From contig CAYLIF010000003.1 of assembly GCA_964383845.1 (NCBI GenBank), forward strand, positions 49,670 to 113,669: a stretch of DNA of 64,000 bases, written 5' to 3'. Made by a program: the position numbers and the translations under genes. Below the pieces are notes generated by a model. The model had not been told where the DNA came from. It was given only the letters and a program-made list of their open reading frames with translations, and ran no database searches. Positions 1-8,207 of this stretch are shown here, one piece after another (position 1 is the stretch's first letter; each line of letters begins with the position of its first letter). The stretch comes from JAAZGD01 sp964383845. GTDB lineage: Bacteria > Bacillota > Clostridia > Peptostreptococcales > Anaerovoracaceae.

Positions 1-298
1 GAGTTCTTAAAAATTCGGCAACTACTTTTATATTAGCAACATCCAGTCCACTTATTTTGTTTAAAGCTCGCAAAGCCACGGTTTGATTACCCTCAATTCC
101 CACGAAGTTTCTTAGGGGATAAAAAAAAGAAAGATCCGAAATAAACTTCCCCTTGCCGCAACCAATTTCCAGATATATAGGATTATCATTGAAAAAAAGC
201 CTATTCCAGTTACCCTTTTCTTTATTTGGGGATTTAACCCATATTTCTTCATAACTATTGAGTTTTTCTTCGATATTTTTAGTTTTTCTTTGTCTCAT
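1..298 (-). CDS. trmB: tRNA (guanine-N7)-methyltransferase TrmB (partial)
   Basis: Only the first 99 codons are present; the C-terminal part runs off the left edge. TrmB methylates G46 in the variable loop of tRNA using S-adenosylmethionine. The N-terminus (MRQRKTKN) fits the family. The SAM motif EIGCGKGKF is at residues 44-52 and the acidic loop FVGIE at 65-69. The ATG lies 8 bases after the queT stop, so the gene is probably the last visible member of the ecf-queT operon. No good Shine-Dalgarno sequence lies directly before the ATG; the nearest (AGGAG) is inside the end of queT, about 30 bases away, so translation may depend on coupling. The tRNA-binding end cannot be checked. Confidence 0.85.
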   Translation of the reverse strand, partial: MRQRKTKNIEEKLNSYEEIWVKSPNKEKGNWNRLFFNDNPIYLEIGCGKGKFISDLSFFYPLRNFVGIEGNQTVALRALNKISGLDVANIKVVAEFLRT

Positions 299-306
299 TA
301 TAGTTT

Positions 307-774
307 TTACGAAAAAAAATTTTCATATCTCCTAAGTATATTTAACAATGGATATCCTAGTCCATAGCAAGATATGGCTTGGCCAAGTGAAACCCAAAGT
401 ATACATGCAATTAAAGACACTGGAACACCGTACCCGAAATGCAGTAGACCACCTATCAGCACACCATTTATAATAACTGGAGGTAAAGGAACTAGGAGAG
501 GAGTCTTTCTTAAGCGATAAGATAACAAGGCGCTCATTAGAGTAGCAAGACTACCAAAAAACATATCTAGCATTCCATATGGTCCTAAGATGTTTGCTAT
601 TAGGCAACCTACAAAAAGTCCTGGTATAGCCACTGGAGTAAAGTAAGGAAGTATTGTTAAAGCTTCTGAAATTCTAATTTGCATAACGCCATAGCTTATA
701 GGTGCAAATATAAAGGTTAAAACCACATAGATTGATGCTATTACAGCCCCTTGAATTAATGGTTTAGTTTTCAT
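307..774 (-). CDS. queT: QueT-family queuosine-precursor ECF substrate-binding protein
   Basis: This 155-residue membrane protein has about five or six hydrophobic segments and matches the QueT family (PF06177), the S-component that gives ECF transporters specificity for queuosine precursors such as preQ1. The conserved stretch QIRISEALTILPYF lies near residues 32-45, followed by the glycine-rich GLFVGCLIAN. The start ATG overlaps the ecfT stop by four bases (ATGA), so the two are translationally coupled. In many Firmicutes queT stands alone behind a preQ1 riboswitch; here there is no room for one. trmB follows 8 bases later, grouping two tRNA-modification functions. Specificity is inferred from the family. 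Confidence 0.88.
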   Translation of the reverse strand: MKTKPLIQGAVIASIYVVLTFIFAPISYGVMQIRISEALTILPYFTPVAIPGLFVGCLIANILGPYGMLDMFFGSLATLMSALLSYRLRKTPLLVPLPPVIINGVLIGGLLHFGYGVPVSLIACILWVSLGQAISCYGLGYPLLNILRRYENFFS

Positions 775-1583
775 ATTAAAAGTCCAACAATATAGGGTTC
801 AACAACAATTACAGCCACAAACAATATTAAAATAAAAATTGCAATTCCGTCCCTTAAGCCGATTTTTATGGCGTTCATTCGAGTTCGATTATCGCCGCCT
901 CGATAACAACGAGCCTCCATGGCTAAGGCAAGGTCCTGAGCAATTCGGAAGGCGCTTATAAACAAGGGTACCAGTAAGGGAATAAGGCTTTTGGCTCTAT
1001 TTAATATATTCCCGCTCTCAAAATCTGCACCTCTGGCCATCTGCGCTTTCATTATTTTATCTGTTTCTTCAAGAAGAGTCGGAATAAACCTAAGGGCAAT
1101 AGTCATCATCATTGCCAATTCATGGGCTGGAACTTTAAATAGGCGCAAAGGTTTTAAAAGACTCTCAATTCCGTCAGTCAAATTAATAGGCTTTGTAGTA
1201 AGAGTTAGTAGGGAGGAACCCATTATCAGTAAAATGAGTCGAATAGCCATAAAAACTGCTGTATTAAGGCCTTCACGGGTAATAGTAAGAAACCCTAATT
1301 TCCACAGAACTTCTCCACCTATCATAAACATATTAACTGTGAAAGTGAATATAATTATAATCAATATAGGTTTTAGCCCTCTTACTAAAAATCCGAAAGG
1401 AACTTTAGACATAGCTATAACTATGGCTAAAGCAAAAGTTGCAATAGCAAAGCCTATAAAATCTTTCACTAAAAATAAGGTTATTATAAAAACAAGAGCC
1501 ATAACAATCTTAACTCTAGGATCCAATTTATGTATTCGTGATTCCTCTGGAAAGTACTGTCCTAACGTAATATCTCTTATCAT
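771..1583 (-). CDS. ecfT: ECF transporter transmembrane subunit EcfT
   Basis: EcfT is the shared membrane scaffold of energy-coupling-factor vitamin importers; it couples the two ATPases to interchangeable S-components. The 270-residue protein has hydrophobic stretches at about 25-60, 72-90, 108-125, 195-215 and 245-270. It has the two cytoplasmic coupling motifs: ARG at residues 183-185 (AQMARGADF) and a second at 223-229 (EARCYRG, where Cys replaces the usual Gly of the ARG triplet). The start overlaps the ecfA2 stop by four bases and its stop overlaps the queT start by four, so the genes are tightly coupled. A 199-codon antisense frame here is a shadow. Confidence 0.95.
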   Translation of the reverse strand: MIRDITLGQYFPEESRIHKLDPRVKIVMALVFIITLFLVKDFIGFAIATFALAIVIAMSKVPFGFLVRGLKPILIIIIFTFTVNMFMIGGEVLWKLGFLTITREGLNTAVFMAIRLILLIMGSSLLTLTTKPINLTDGIESLLKPLRLFKVPAHELAMMMTIALRFIPTLLEETDKIMKAQMARGADFESGNILNRAKSLIPLLVPLFISAFRIAQDLALAMEARCYRGGDNRTRMNAIKIGLRDGIAIFILILFVAVIVVEPYIVGLLI

Positions 1584-2431
1584 TGATTAAGTACCCCATA
1601 TATAGCATCTGTGGCTTCTTCTACTGTCAATGGCGAACTCTCTATTTGGATTCCCTTTTCCTTCATCTGTTTAATCAACTGTGCTGCCGGTGGCAAATCA
1701 AGGCCCATTGAATATAAAGCTTCTTCTCGAGAAAATATCTCACTAGGAGTACCTTCCATTACTAATCTTCCACCTTCCATTACCAAAACCTTATCAGAAT
1801 GAGCAACGATATCCGCCATGTTGTGTGACACAAGAATTATTATTCCTTGTGTGGTGCTGTGTATTCTACAAATCATATCTAATATATCTCTATGACCTTT
1901 AGGGTCTAAACCAGCAGTAGGCTCATCAAGAATCAAGACTTTTGGACGCATAGCTAAAACTCCAGCAATGGCAACTCTTCGTTTCTGCCCTCCAGACAAT
2001 TCAAAGGGCGAAACTTCTGCTATTTCAGCTTCCTCTAATCCTACGAATTTTAATGCTTCACTGACTCTAAGGGCTACCTCATCTTCATCTAAATCTAAAT
2101 TTCTGGGTCCAAAGGCTATATCCTTCCAAACAGTTTCTTCAAAAAGTTGGTATTCGGGATATTGAAAAACAAGGCCAATGTTCCTTCGGATATCCTTCAT
2201 AGAAACACTTTTTTGATTAATGTCTTTACCATCAATAAGAACGGTGCCCGAATTTGGTTTTAACAGTCCATTTAAGTGTTGCACCAAGGTAGATTTCCCT
2301 GAGCCAGTATGTCCTATTATTCCAACAAAAGTATTGTCTTCAATGAAAACACTTACATCTTTTACTGCTACTTGCTCGTGAGGGAGTCCTTCACTAAATA
2401 TATATGTTACATTTTTTAATTCGATTGACAT
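1580..2431 (-). CDS. ecfA2: ECF transporter ATPase EcfA2
   Basis: Second ATP-binding subunit of the ECF module, 283 residues. The Walker A loop GHTGSGKST is at 40-48, the Q-loop glutamine at 90, the ABC signature LSGGQ at 145-149, and Walker B with catalytic Glu (LILDEPTAGLDP) at about 166-177. The full DEPTAGLDP sequence is typical of EcfA2, as against the DES variant in EcfA1. It overlaps the end of ecfA1 by 16 bases. It works as a heterodimer with EcfA1 on the EcfT scaffold and would power QueT and any other S-components encoded elsewhere. Confidence 0.96.
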   Translation of the reverse strand: MSIELKNVTYIFSEGLPHEQVAVKDVSVFIEDNTFVGIIGHTGSGKSTLVQHLNGLLKPNSGTVLIDGKDINQKSVSMKDIRRNIGLVFQYPEYQLFEETVWKDIAFGPRNLDLDEDEVALRVSEALKFVGLEEAEIAEVSPFELSGGQKRRVAIAGVLAMRPKVLILDEPTAGLDPKGHRDILDMICRIHSTTQGIIILVSHNMADIVAHSDKVLVMEGGRLVMEGTPSEIFSREEALYSMGLDLPPAAQLIKQMKEKGIQIESSPLTVEEATDAIYGVLNQ

Positions 2432-3258
2432 ACGAAATCCACCATCTCTTCAATTGTAATAAGATTTTCAGGAATATTTACTCCACGGAGTCTTAAGGCT
2501 TCTGATATTTCTACCGCTAAAGGAACATCTAAACATAACTCTCTAAGTTCTTTTGTTCTAACAAATATATCTTTTGGCATACCTTCCATCACAACTTTTC
2601 CATCCTCCATTACGAAAATGTAATCAGCTTTCGCAGCTTCATCCATAAAATGAGTTATCAAAACTACAGTGATGCCTTCTTTGTTTAACTTATCAATTAT
2701 CTTTAAAACTTCTTGCCTGCCTTTTGGATCTAGCATTGCCGTTGATTCATCGAAAATTATACAGTCAGGTCGCATTGCTACAACTCCCGCAATTGCAATT
2801 CGTTGCTTCTGCCCTCCTGACAATAGATGAGGGCCCTTTTTTTTTGCATCAAGCATATCCACTGCAGCGAGAGCTTCATCAACTCTTTTACGGATTTCTA
2901 TAGGGTCTACCCCTAGATTTTCAGGACCAAAAGCCACATCGTCTTCCACAATAGAAGACACTAATTGGTTGTCAGGATTCTGGAATACCATTCCTGCACT
3001 CTGCCTTATATCCCATATTAAATTTTCATCTCGAGTATCCATTCCTTTAACATATACTGCTCCACTGGAAGGTAGAAGTAACGCATTAATATTTTTTGCC
3101 AGTGTAGATTTTCCAGAGCCATTTCTACCTATTATGGCAGAAAAACTCCCCTTTTTAATAACAAGGCTTACATCATCTACTGCTCTTTTAATAGTAATGG
3201 TTTCATCTTCTTCTCCATATTCGAAAACCAAATTTTTTAATTCTATAATGTTATCCAT
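2416..3258 (-). CDS. ecfA1: ECF transporter ATPase EcfA1
   Basis: First ATPase of the ECF module, 280 residues from the ATG at 3258. Walker A (GRNGSGKST) is at 44-52, the signature LSGGQ at 146-150, and Walker B IIFDESTAMLDP has the Asp-Glu-Ser variant typical of EcfA1. A TTG four codons upstream (3270) is also open. I prefer the ATG because a GGA-rich Shine-Dalgarno-like stretch sits about 8 bases before it, while the TTG has little. It starts 28 bases after the stop of the PAS-GGDEF-HD-GYP gene and may be cotranscribed with it. Confidence 0.94.
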   Translation of the reverse strand: MDNIIELKNLVFEYGEEDETITIKRAVDDVSLVIKKGSFSAIIGRNGSGKSTLAKNINALLLPSSGAVYVKGMDTRDENLIWDIRQSAGMVFQNPDNQLVSSIVEDDVAFGPENLGVDPIEIRKRVDEALAAVDMLDAKKKGPHLLSGGQKQRIAIAGVVAMRPDCIIFDESTAMLDPKGRQEVLKIIDKLNKEGITVVLITHFMDEAAKADYIFVMEDGKVVMEGMPKDIFVRTKELRELCLDVPLAVEISEALRLRGVNIPENLITIEEMVDFVCQSN

Positions 3259-3285
3259 CACCCGTTCCAATCATATGTTCTAAAG

Positions 3286-5100
3286 CTACTGTTCCTCTTT
3301 GATAACTTGTTCTATAAAAACTTTTACTAGGCTTTCATCAAATTGAGTTCCCGCACCGTTTTTAAGTTCAGCAATTGCTTCCTCTTTTGTCAATCTATTC
3401 CTATAATGGCTATCCATAGTCATATCGGAATAAGCTTCTGCCAACCCCAAAATTTTAGCTTGTATAGGGATTTCTTTGCTAATTGATGCAGTGGGATATC
3501 CAACCCCGTCAACTCGCTCATGGTGATAAAGCACAAAATCTGCCATTCGTCCATAATCAGGAACACTCTTTAAGATTTGATATCCTATCTCAGGATGCTT
3601 CATAACATTTACCCAGTCTCTTTGATCCAAACCTTCTGTTTTGTTGGTAATTTTAGAATCCAAACCAACTTTTCCAATATCATGATAATATGCAGCCAGC
3701 CCTAGTTCCAACACGGCGTCTTCACTCAGGCCTATTTTTTCTCCCAGCGCCATTGAATACTTTTTCACACTTAAACAATGTTCCTCTAGATTTGGGTTTT
3801 GTGTTACCACTTTTTTTTGTAGATATTCAATGATTTTGATTTTATGTGAATCGCTGTCTTGAATTTTGTTGTGATACATCCTAGCCTCTGCCGTTTGGTA
3901 GGTTTGGTCTATGCTTTCACTAGGTGATTCTTTTGTTGCACACCCTAAAGCCATTGATAAAAGGAAGCAATCCTCTGTATCATCTTCGAATTTGTTGCTA
4001 ATTTTCTTTGTTAAAGCTAAGGCTTCAACCCCAGTGGTATTAGGGAGGATTGCCATAAATTCGTCGCCGCCAGTTCTAACCACGTAGTTGCCTGGCTCTA
4101 CAAGTCCCAAAAAAATGTCTGCTAATTTCTTTATGATTCGATCACCTTCCATATGACCAAATGCGTCATTGGTAACTTTTAGTCCATTTGCATCAGCCAC
4201 AATTATAGATAAAGGCCAATATTCGGGCTTATCAAGTTCCTGAAGTTTTTCATCCCCAAACTTTCTGTTATAAAGGCCTGTTAGAGCATCATGGTCATAA
4301 TAATACTGGACCAAAGCTTCAGCCTCTTTTTTAGGTGTAATATCAATAGCCATCACAATATGGGCATCTCTATTTATCTCTTCTTTATACCTCTTCACCG
4401 TCATGTCTATCCAAACTGTACTCCCATCAGGTTTTATAAACCTTTTTTCCATGTTAAAGCCCTGAATTTTGGAGGTAGACATTAGCTCTAGATAATGATG
4501 GTTTTCTTCTATTTCTGCTCCATGAGAATATGCTTCCCAGGGGAGTGATAACAACTCTTCAGTATTCCTACCAGTTATTTCTGAGAAAGTATCATTAATT
4601 TCTAAGGCACGGCCAGATTCAGTATTGTAAATAGCAATCCCTACTGGAGCATTTCTGAAAACCCCCTCATATCGGCTTAATTCTTTCTCTAATTTTTTTA
4701 ATTTATGCAATGTTTCAGTTGAATCGTAAGAATAACCAGCAATGCCAATTATTGTACCCGCTTCATTTTTAAATGGAGATTTGAATGTTTTAAGGTTTTT
4801 TGTAAAAACAGAGTCACTGGTAAATGATATCTCTTTATCAAACATCAAAACCTCTTTGTCTGTTGCATTATAAATCGGATAAAGCTCTGCACTAAATAAT
4901 TCTTCATCTCGTTTTCCTGCGATTTCAGTTCTATGGAGTCCATCATTTTTGCATTGAGCTTTATTTGCATACAAATAAACACCTTCAATATCCTTAACAA
5001 AAACTTCAACAGGAATGGAATCTAAAAGAAGCCTAAAAAATTCTTCACCATCTAGCCCTGTCTTCTCCTTAATTCTCTTGAAATCTATAGCATTTTCCAA
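3286..5100 (-). CDS. PAS-PAS-GGDEF-HD-GYP signalling protein
   Basis: A 604-residue cytoplasmic protein with no membrane segment. Two PAS sensor domains (about 20-130 and 145-265) precede a GGDEF domain with intact RTGGDEF (about 345) and a C-terminal HD-GYP domain. The latter keeps the HD pair (YYHDIGK), the HPEIGYQIL histidine and HHERVDGVGYP. It could therefore both make and degrade cyclic di-GMP. I see no RxxD inhibitory site five residues before GGDEF, and a usual HD-GYP metal Asp appears as Glu (LAEAYSDM). The start is the TTG at 5100: AGAGGTG sits five bases upstream, while the longer TTG at 5145 has no ribosome site. It lies between rplQ and ecfA1, which are usually adjacent in Firmicutes. 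Confidence 0.9.
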   Translation of the reverse strand: MENAIDFKRIKEKTGLDGEEFFRLLLDSIPVEVFVKDIEGVYLYANKAQCKNDGLHRTEIAGKRDEELFSAELYPIYNATDKEVLMFDKEISFTSDSVFTKNLKTFKSPFKNEAGTIIGIAGYSYDSTETLHKLKKLEKELSRYEGVFRNAPVGIAIYNTESGRALEINDTFSEITGRNTEELLSLPWEAYSHGAEIEENHHYLELMSTSKIQGFNMEKRFIKPDGSTVWIDMTVKRYKEEINRDAHIVMAIDITPKKEAEALVQYYYDHDALTGLYNRKFGDEKLQELDKPEYWPLSIIVADANGLKVTNDAFGHMEGDRIIKKLADIFLGLVEPGNYVVRTGGDEFMAILPNTTGVEALALTKKISNKFEDDTEDCFLLSMALGCATKESPSESIDQTYQTAEARMYHNKIQDSDSHKIKIIEYLQKKVVTQNPNLEEHCLSVKKYSMALGEKIGLSEDAVLELGLAAYYHDIGKVGLDSKITNKTEGLDQRDWVNVMKHPEIGYQILKSVPDYGRMADFVLYHHERVDGVGYPTASISKEIPIQAKILGLAEAYSDMTMDSHYRNRLTKEEAIAELKNGAGTQFDESLVKVFIEQVIKEEQ

Positions 5101-5133
5101 TTTAACACCTCTTTTCGTTAGAAATGTGCAAAA

Positions 5134-5167
5134 GAGTACTTCCAAAGTTTAAAATTTAGAAGTACCC
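5134..5167 (-). terminator. Rho-independent terminator-like hairpin after rplQ
   Basis: A 13-bp imperfect stem (arms 5134-5146 and 5155-5167) with an 8-base loop, followed on the minus strand by a short run of four T. It starts 11 bases after the rplQ stop, so it plausibly ends the ribosomal superoperon. The short T tract suggests leaky termination, so the GGDEF and ecf genes downstream could receive read-through. Confidence 0.6.
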
Positions 5168-5178
5168 CTTTATATCCA

Positions 5179-5520
5179 TTACACTAATTCTAAAAAGGCC
5201 ATTTCAGCAGTATCTCCCTGCCGAGGTCCTAACTTCAAAATTCTTGTGTACCCTCCATTACGTTCAGCATATTTGGGGGCAATCTCGTCAAACAGTTTTT
5301 TAACTACGGTTTCGTCGTAGACGTAACTCATTACCTTTCGCCTGGCATGTAAATCTCCTCGCTTTGCAAGGGTAATCAATTTTTCTGCCTGTCTTCGGGT
5401 TTCCTTTGCTCTAGTAACCGTGGTGGAAATCCGTTCTTCTCTTAAAAGATCCGTAACAAGATTTCGCAACATGGCTTTTCTATGAGCGCTTGGTCTTCCC
5501 AGTTTTCTATATCCTGGCAT
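5179..5520 (-). CDS. rplQ: 50S ribosomal protein L17
   Basis: L17 of the large subunit, 113 residues from the ATG at 5520, with the family start MPGYRKLGRPSAHRKAM. Two GTG codons directly upstream are open, but AAGGAG lies 8 bases before the ATG, the best spacing. It is the last gene of the rpmJ-rpsM-rpsK-rpsD-rpoA-rplQ alpha block and is followed by a hairpin. Length and ending (MAFLELV) are normal for the family. Confidence 0.97.
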   Translation of the reverse strand: MPGYRKLGRPSAHRKAMLRNLVTDLLREERISTTVTRAKETRRQAEKLITLAKRGDLHARRKVMSYVYDETVVKKLFDEIAPKYAERNGGYTRILKLGPRQGDTAEMAFLELV

Positions 5521-5539
5521 CACCACTACTCCTTTCTAA

Positions 5540-6496
5540 TTATTCGTCGCTTGGCTTTAGGCCAAGGCCTAGTTCTTCAAGTTTGAATTTTACTTCATCC
5601 AAAGATTTTTTGCCCAGGTTACGAACCTTCATCATATCTTCTTCAGTTTTGTGTGTTAGTTCTTCTACTGTGTTAATGGCTGCCCTCTTTAGACAATTGA
5701 AAGAGCGTACAGAAAGCTCTAAATCTTCAATAGTCATTTCCAAAGCTTTACCCTTTTGATCTTCTTCCTTCTCGATCATGATTTCCATACTCTCTGCAGC
5801 ATCATTTAACTCAATAAAGAGATTAAGATGCTCTTGCATGATTTTAGCACCAATGGATACCCCTTCATTTGGGGGCATAGAACCATCAGTCCATATTTCT
5901 AAGATTAGTTTGTCGTAGTCAGTAATGTGCCCTACTCTGGTGTCTTCTACGTTGAAATTAACCTTAACCACAGGAGTAAAAATGGAATCCACAGGGATCA
6001 CAGCAATGGGCATACCCTCAGTCTTATTTTGTTCTGCAGACACATATCCTCTACCTCTAGATAAATTAATCTCCATTACTAGAGTTGCATTCTCTTCTAA
6101 AGTGGCGATATGCAAATCCTTATTAAAAATCTCGGCTCCAGAGTCGCCTTCTATATCAGCTGCAGTAACCTCTTTAGGTCCTACAGCATTGATAATTAGG
6201 CGTTTTGTGTTTTCTCCGTTAAATCCATCTAGTCTAACAGCCAATTTTTTTAAGTTTAAAATAATCTCCGTCACGTCTTCTTTAACACCAGGTATGGTGG
6301 AAAATTCATGAAGAATACCGTCGATTTTTACCGATGTTACTGCGGCGCCTGGAAGAGAGCTGAGAAGTATTCTCCTCAAACTATTTCCTAAAGTTGTTCC
6401 ATATCCTCTTTCTAAAGGTTCAACAACAAACTTTCCGTAATTCGCATCTTCATCAGAATAGATACATTCAATCGTTGGTTTTTCGATTTCTATCAT
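5540..6496 (-). CDS. rpoA: RNA polymerase alpha subunit
   Basis: The 318-residue alpha subunit starts polymerase assembly and binds UP elements and activators. The N-terminal dimerisation domain includes VEPLERGYGTTLGNSLRRIL (about 26-45); a linker near 230-245 leads to the C-terminal DNA-binding domain with LELSVRSFNCLKRA near 260-273 and the usual KSLDEVKFKLEELGL ending. It lies between rpsD and rplQ as in most bacteria, with an AAGGAGGG-type Shine-Dalgarno sequence just upstream. Confidence 0.98.
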   Translation of the reverse strand: MIEIEKPTIECIYSDEDANYGKFVVEPLERGYGTTLGNSLRRILLSSLPGAAVTSVKIDGILHEFSTIPGVKEDVTEIILNLKKLAVRLDGFNGENTKRLIINAVGPKEVTAADIEGDSGAEIFNKDLHIATLEENATLVMEINLSRGRGYVSAEQNKTEGMPIAVIPVDSIFTPVVKVNFNVEDTRVGHITDYDKLILEIWTDGSMPPNEGVSIGAKIMQEHLNLFIELNDAAESMEIMIEKEEDQKGKALEMTIEDLELSVRSFNCLKRAAINTVEELTHKTEEDMMKVRNLGKKSLDEVKFKLEELGLGLKPSDE

Positions 6497-6546
6497 TAAA
6501 AAACCCTCCTTTTCTTAGCAATATCGCGATGAAACTAATTGCTATA

Positions 6547-7167
6547 TTACTTAGAATACAATTCGACGATAAGGTATTCTGAAACTGCTGTGTCAATCTC
6601 GTCTCTAGTTGGTAAAGCTATAACTTTGCCTTCTAGTTTCTCTGTGTCCACGGTCATCCAAGAGGGAACAGATATTGTCATCTCTTTTATTTCCTTGAAC
6701 TTAGGAGAAGCTGTACTCTTTTCTTTAACCTTTATTACATCTCCAGCATCACAAGTGTAAGAAGGAATGTCTACTTTCTTCCCATTTACTAAAAAGTGGC
6801 CGTGTGTAACAAGTTGTCTTGCTTCTTTACGAGAAGAACCAAAACCTAGCCTGAAAACAACATTGTCTAATCTGGTTTCCAACAAAATCAATAGGTTTTC
6901 GCCAGTTATTCCTTTTTTCTTTACAGCCTTATCAAACAGGTTCCTAAATTGAGTCTCCTGCAAACCGTAAAATCTTTTGGTCTTTTGCTTTTCTCTTAAT
7001 TGAGTACCGTACTCGGAAACTTTCTTCCGACTCTGGCCGTGTTGGCCGGGAGCGTAATTTCTTTTCTCCATAGCACATTTTGTACTGTAGCATCGTTCGC
7101 CCTTTAAGAAAAGTTTCTGACCTTCTCTTCTGCATAATCTGCAGTTAGCATCTATATATCTTGCCAT
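6547..7167 (-). CDS. rpsD: 30S ribosomal protein S4, zinc-binding form
   Basis: S4 is a primary 16S rRNA-binding protein that nucleates small-subunit assembly. The 206-residue protein has an S4 RNA-binding domain at about 95-160 (TRLDNVVFRLGFGSSRKEARQ region). The N-terminus has four cysteines at 9, 12, 26 and 31, the zinc-binding spacing; many Firmicute S4 proteins lack them. It is in the alpha block between rpsK and rpoA. S4 is the autoregulator of this block in some bacteria; no proven target is visible here. Confidence 0.98.
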   Translation of the reverse strand: MARYIDANCRLCRREGQKLFLKGERCYSTKCAMEKRNYAPGQHGQSRKKVSEYGTQLREKQKTKRFYGLQETQFRNLFDKAVKKKGITGENLLILLETRLDNVVFRLGFGSSRKEARQLVTHGHFLVNGKKVDIPSYTCDAGDVIKVKEKSTASPKFKEIKEMTISVPSWMTVDTEKLEGKVIALPTRDEIDTAVSEYLIVELYSK

Positions 7168-7187
7168 TCAATTACTCCTCCCTTCTA

Positions 7188-7592
7188 CTATACTCTTCTA
7201 CGCTTTGGCGGTCTACAACCGTTATGCGGAATTGGTGTGATATCCTTAATGAGTGTAATGTCAAGCCCTGCCGTTTGAAGCGCTCTAATTGCTGCTTCAC
7301 GTCCAGATCCTGGCCCCTTCACGTATACTTCTACTGTTTTTAAACCATGTTCCATAGCAGCTTTAGCCGCTTCTTCAGCAGCCATTTGAGCTGCAAAAGG
7401 TGTGGATTTTCTTGAGCCTTTAAAACCCAGAGATCCAGCACTTGACCATGACAATGCGTTTCCGCTTGTATCAGTAAGAGTTACAAGGGTATTGTTAAAG
7501 GTAGATTGGATATGCGCTTGGCCTTTATCAATGTTTTTACGTTCTCTTTTTTTCTTTCTTCCAGTTTGTTTCTTAATTACTTGTTTTGCCAT
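7188..7592 (-). CDS. rpsK: 30S ribosomal protein S11
   Basis: S11 lies on the small-subunit platform and helps form the mRNA exit region. The 134-residue protein has a basic N-terminal tail (KKQTGRKKKRERKN), the core GNALSWSSAGSLGFKGSRK and the conserved ending ITPIPHNGCRPPKRRRV. Length and context between rpsM and rpsD are standard. Confidence 0.98.
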   Translation of the reverse strand: MAKQVIKKQTGRKKKRERKNIDKGQAHIQSTFNNTLVTLTDTSGNALSWSSAGSLGFKGSRKSTPFAAQMAAEEAAKAAMEHGLKTVEVYVKGPGSGREAAIRALQTAGLDITLIKDITPIPHNGCRPPKRRRV

Positions 7593-7609
7593 TATAACCT
7601 ACCTCCTCT

Positions 7610-7984
7610 CTAAATTGCTTTTTTCTTTCGGCCCACAGTTTTCTTAGGACCTTTACGAGTTCTAGCGTTTGTCTTTGTTTTCTGCCCTCTAACAGGCAAT
7701 CCTCTTCTATGACGAATGCCTCTGTAGCAACCAATTTCCATTAGTCGCTTAATATTAAGAGAACTTTCTCTTCGAAGATCTCCCTCTACAGCGTAGTCCG
7801 AATCAATAACTTTTCGGATATCACCTGCTTCATCTTCAGAAAGATCTTTAACCCTAGTATCAGGGCTAACGCCTGCTTTCTCAAGAATTGCTAGGGCTGT
7901 TGGCCTGCCAATTCCATAAATATAGGTCAGACCGATTCCAACTTTTTTGTCTCTTGGTAAATCGACACCGGCTATTCGAGCCAT
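7610..7984 (-). CDS. rpsM: 30S ribosomal protein S13
   Basis: S13 lies in the head of the small subunit and contacts tRNA and the large subunit. The 124-residue protein starts MARIAGVDLPRDKK and ends in the basic GPKKTVGRKKKAI tail. The frame is open for 12 more codons upstream, but AGGAGG five bases before the ATG at 7984 fixes the start. A 98-base gap with hairpin potential separates it from rpmJ, the longest gap inside the alpha block. Confidence 0.97.
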   Translation of the reverse strand: MARIAGVDLPRDKKVGIGLTYIYGIGRPTALAILEKAGVSPDTRVKDLSEDEAGDIRKVIDSDYAVEGDLRRESSLNIKRLMEIGCYRGIRHRRGLPVRGQKTKTNARTRKGPKKTVGRKKKAI

Positions 7985-8082
7985 CTTTTCCTCCTGTTCC
8001 CATCTTCCGTCACGCAACACCGAGACTTCCTATCTCGAGGCATAATATAAACGGGATGTTTCTTAAAAAATAACGTACTTTT
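7985..8082 (-). promoter_or_regulatory. rpmJ-rpsM spacer with hairpin potential
   Basis: This 98-base spacer is unusually long for a superoperon whose genes are otherwise 0-30 bases apart. It holds a CGAGA...TCTCG stem (about 8017-8033) and an AT-rich half near rpmJ. It could be an untranslated control element for the alpha block or an RNA processing site. The function is inferred only from length and fold. Confidence 0.3.
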
Positions 8083-8196
8083 TTAACCTTGAGTCTGCTT
8101 GTGCTTAGGGTTAGGGCAGATAACCATAACCTTACCATCTCTCCTAATAATTTTGCACTTTTCGCAGATAGGTTTTACTGAAGATCTAACTTTCAT
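8083..8196 (-). CDS. rpmJ: 50S ribosomal protein L36, zinc ribbon form
   Basis: A 37-residue gene that is easy to miss because of its size. It starts MKVRSSVKPICEKCK, with zinc ligands Cys11, Cys14, Cys27 and His32, the C+ form of L36. GGAGGGG lies 5 bases before the ATG. It sits between infA and rpsM, the normal place in the alpha block, starting 11 bases after the infA stop. Confidence 0.97.
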   Translation of the reverse strand: MKVRSSVKPICEKCKIIRRDGKVMVICPNPKHKQTQG

Positions 8197-8207
8197 TTTA
8201 ACCCCTC

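Noticed and set aside
775..1000. preQ1 riboswitch for queT
   Set aside because: queT overlaps ecfT by four bases; the upstream sequence is coding, with no aptamer pattern seen.
991..1590. 199-codon plus-strand open frame
   Set aside because: It lies fully antisense to ecfT, whose protein has clear family motifs; no ribosome site and no recognisable protein.
3259..3270. TTG start of ecfA1 four codons upstream
   Set aside because: Poor ribosome-site spacing compared with the ATG at 3258.
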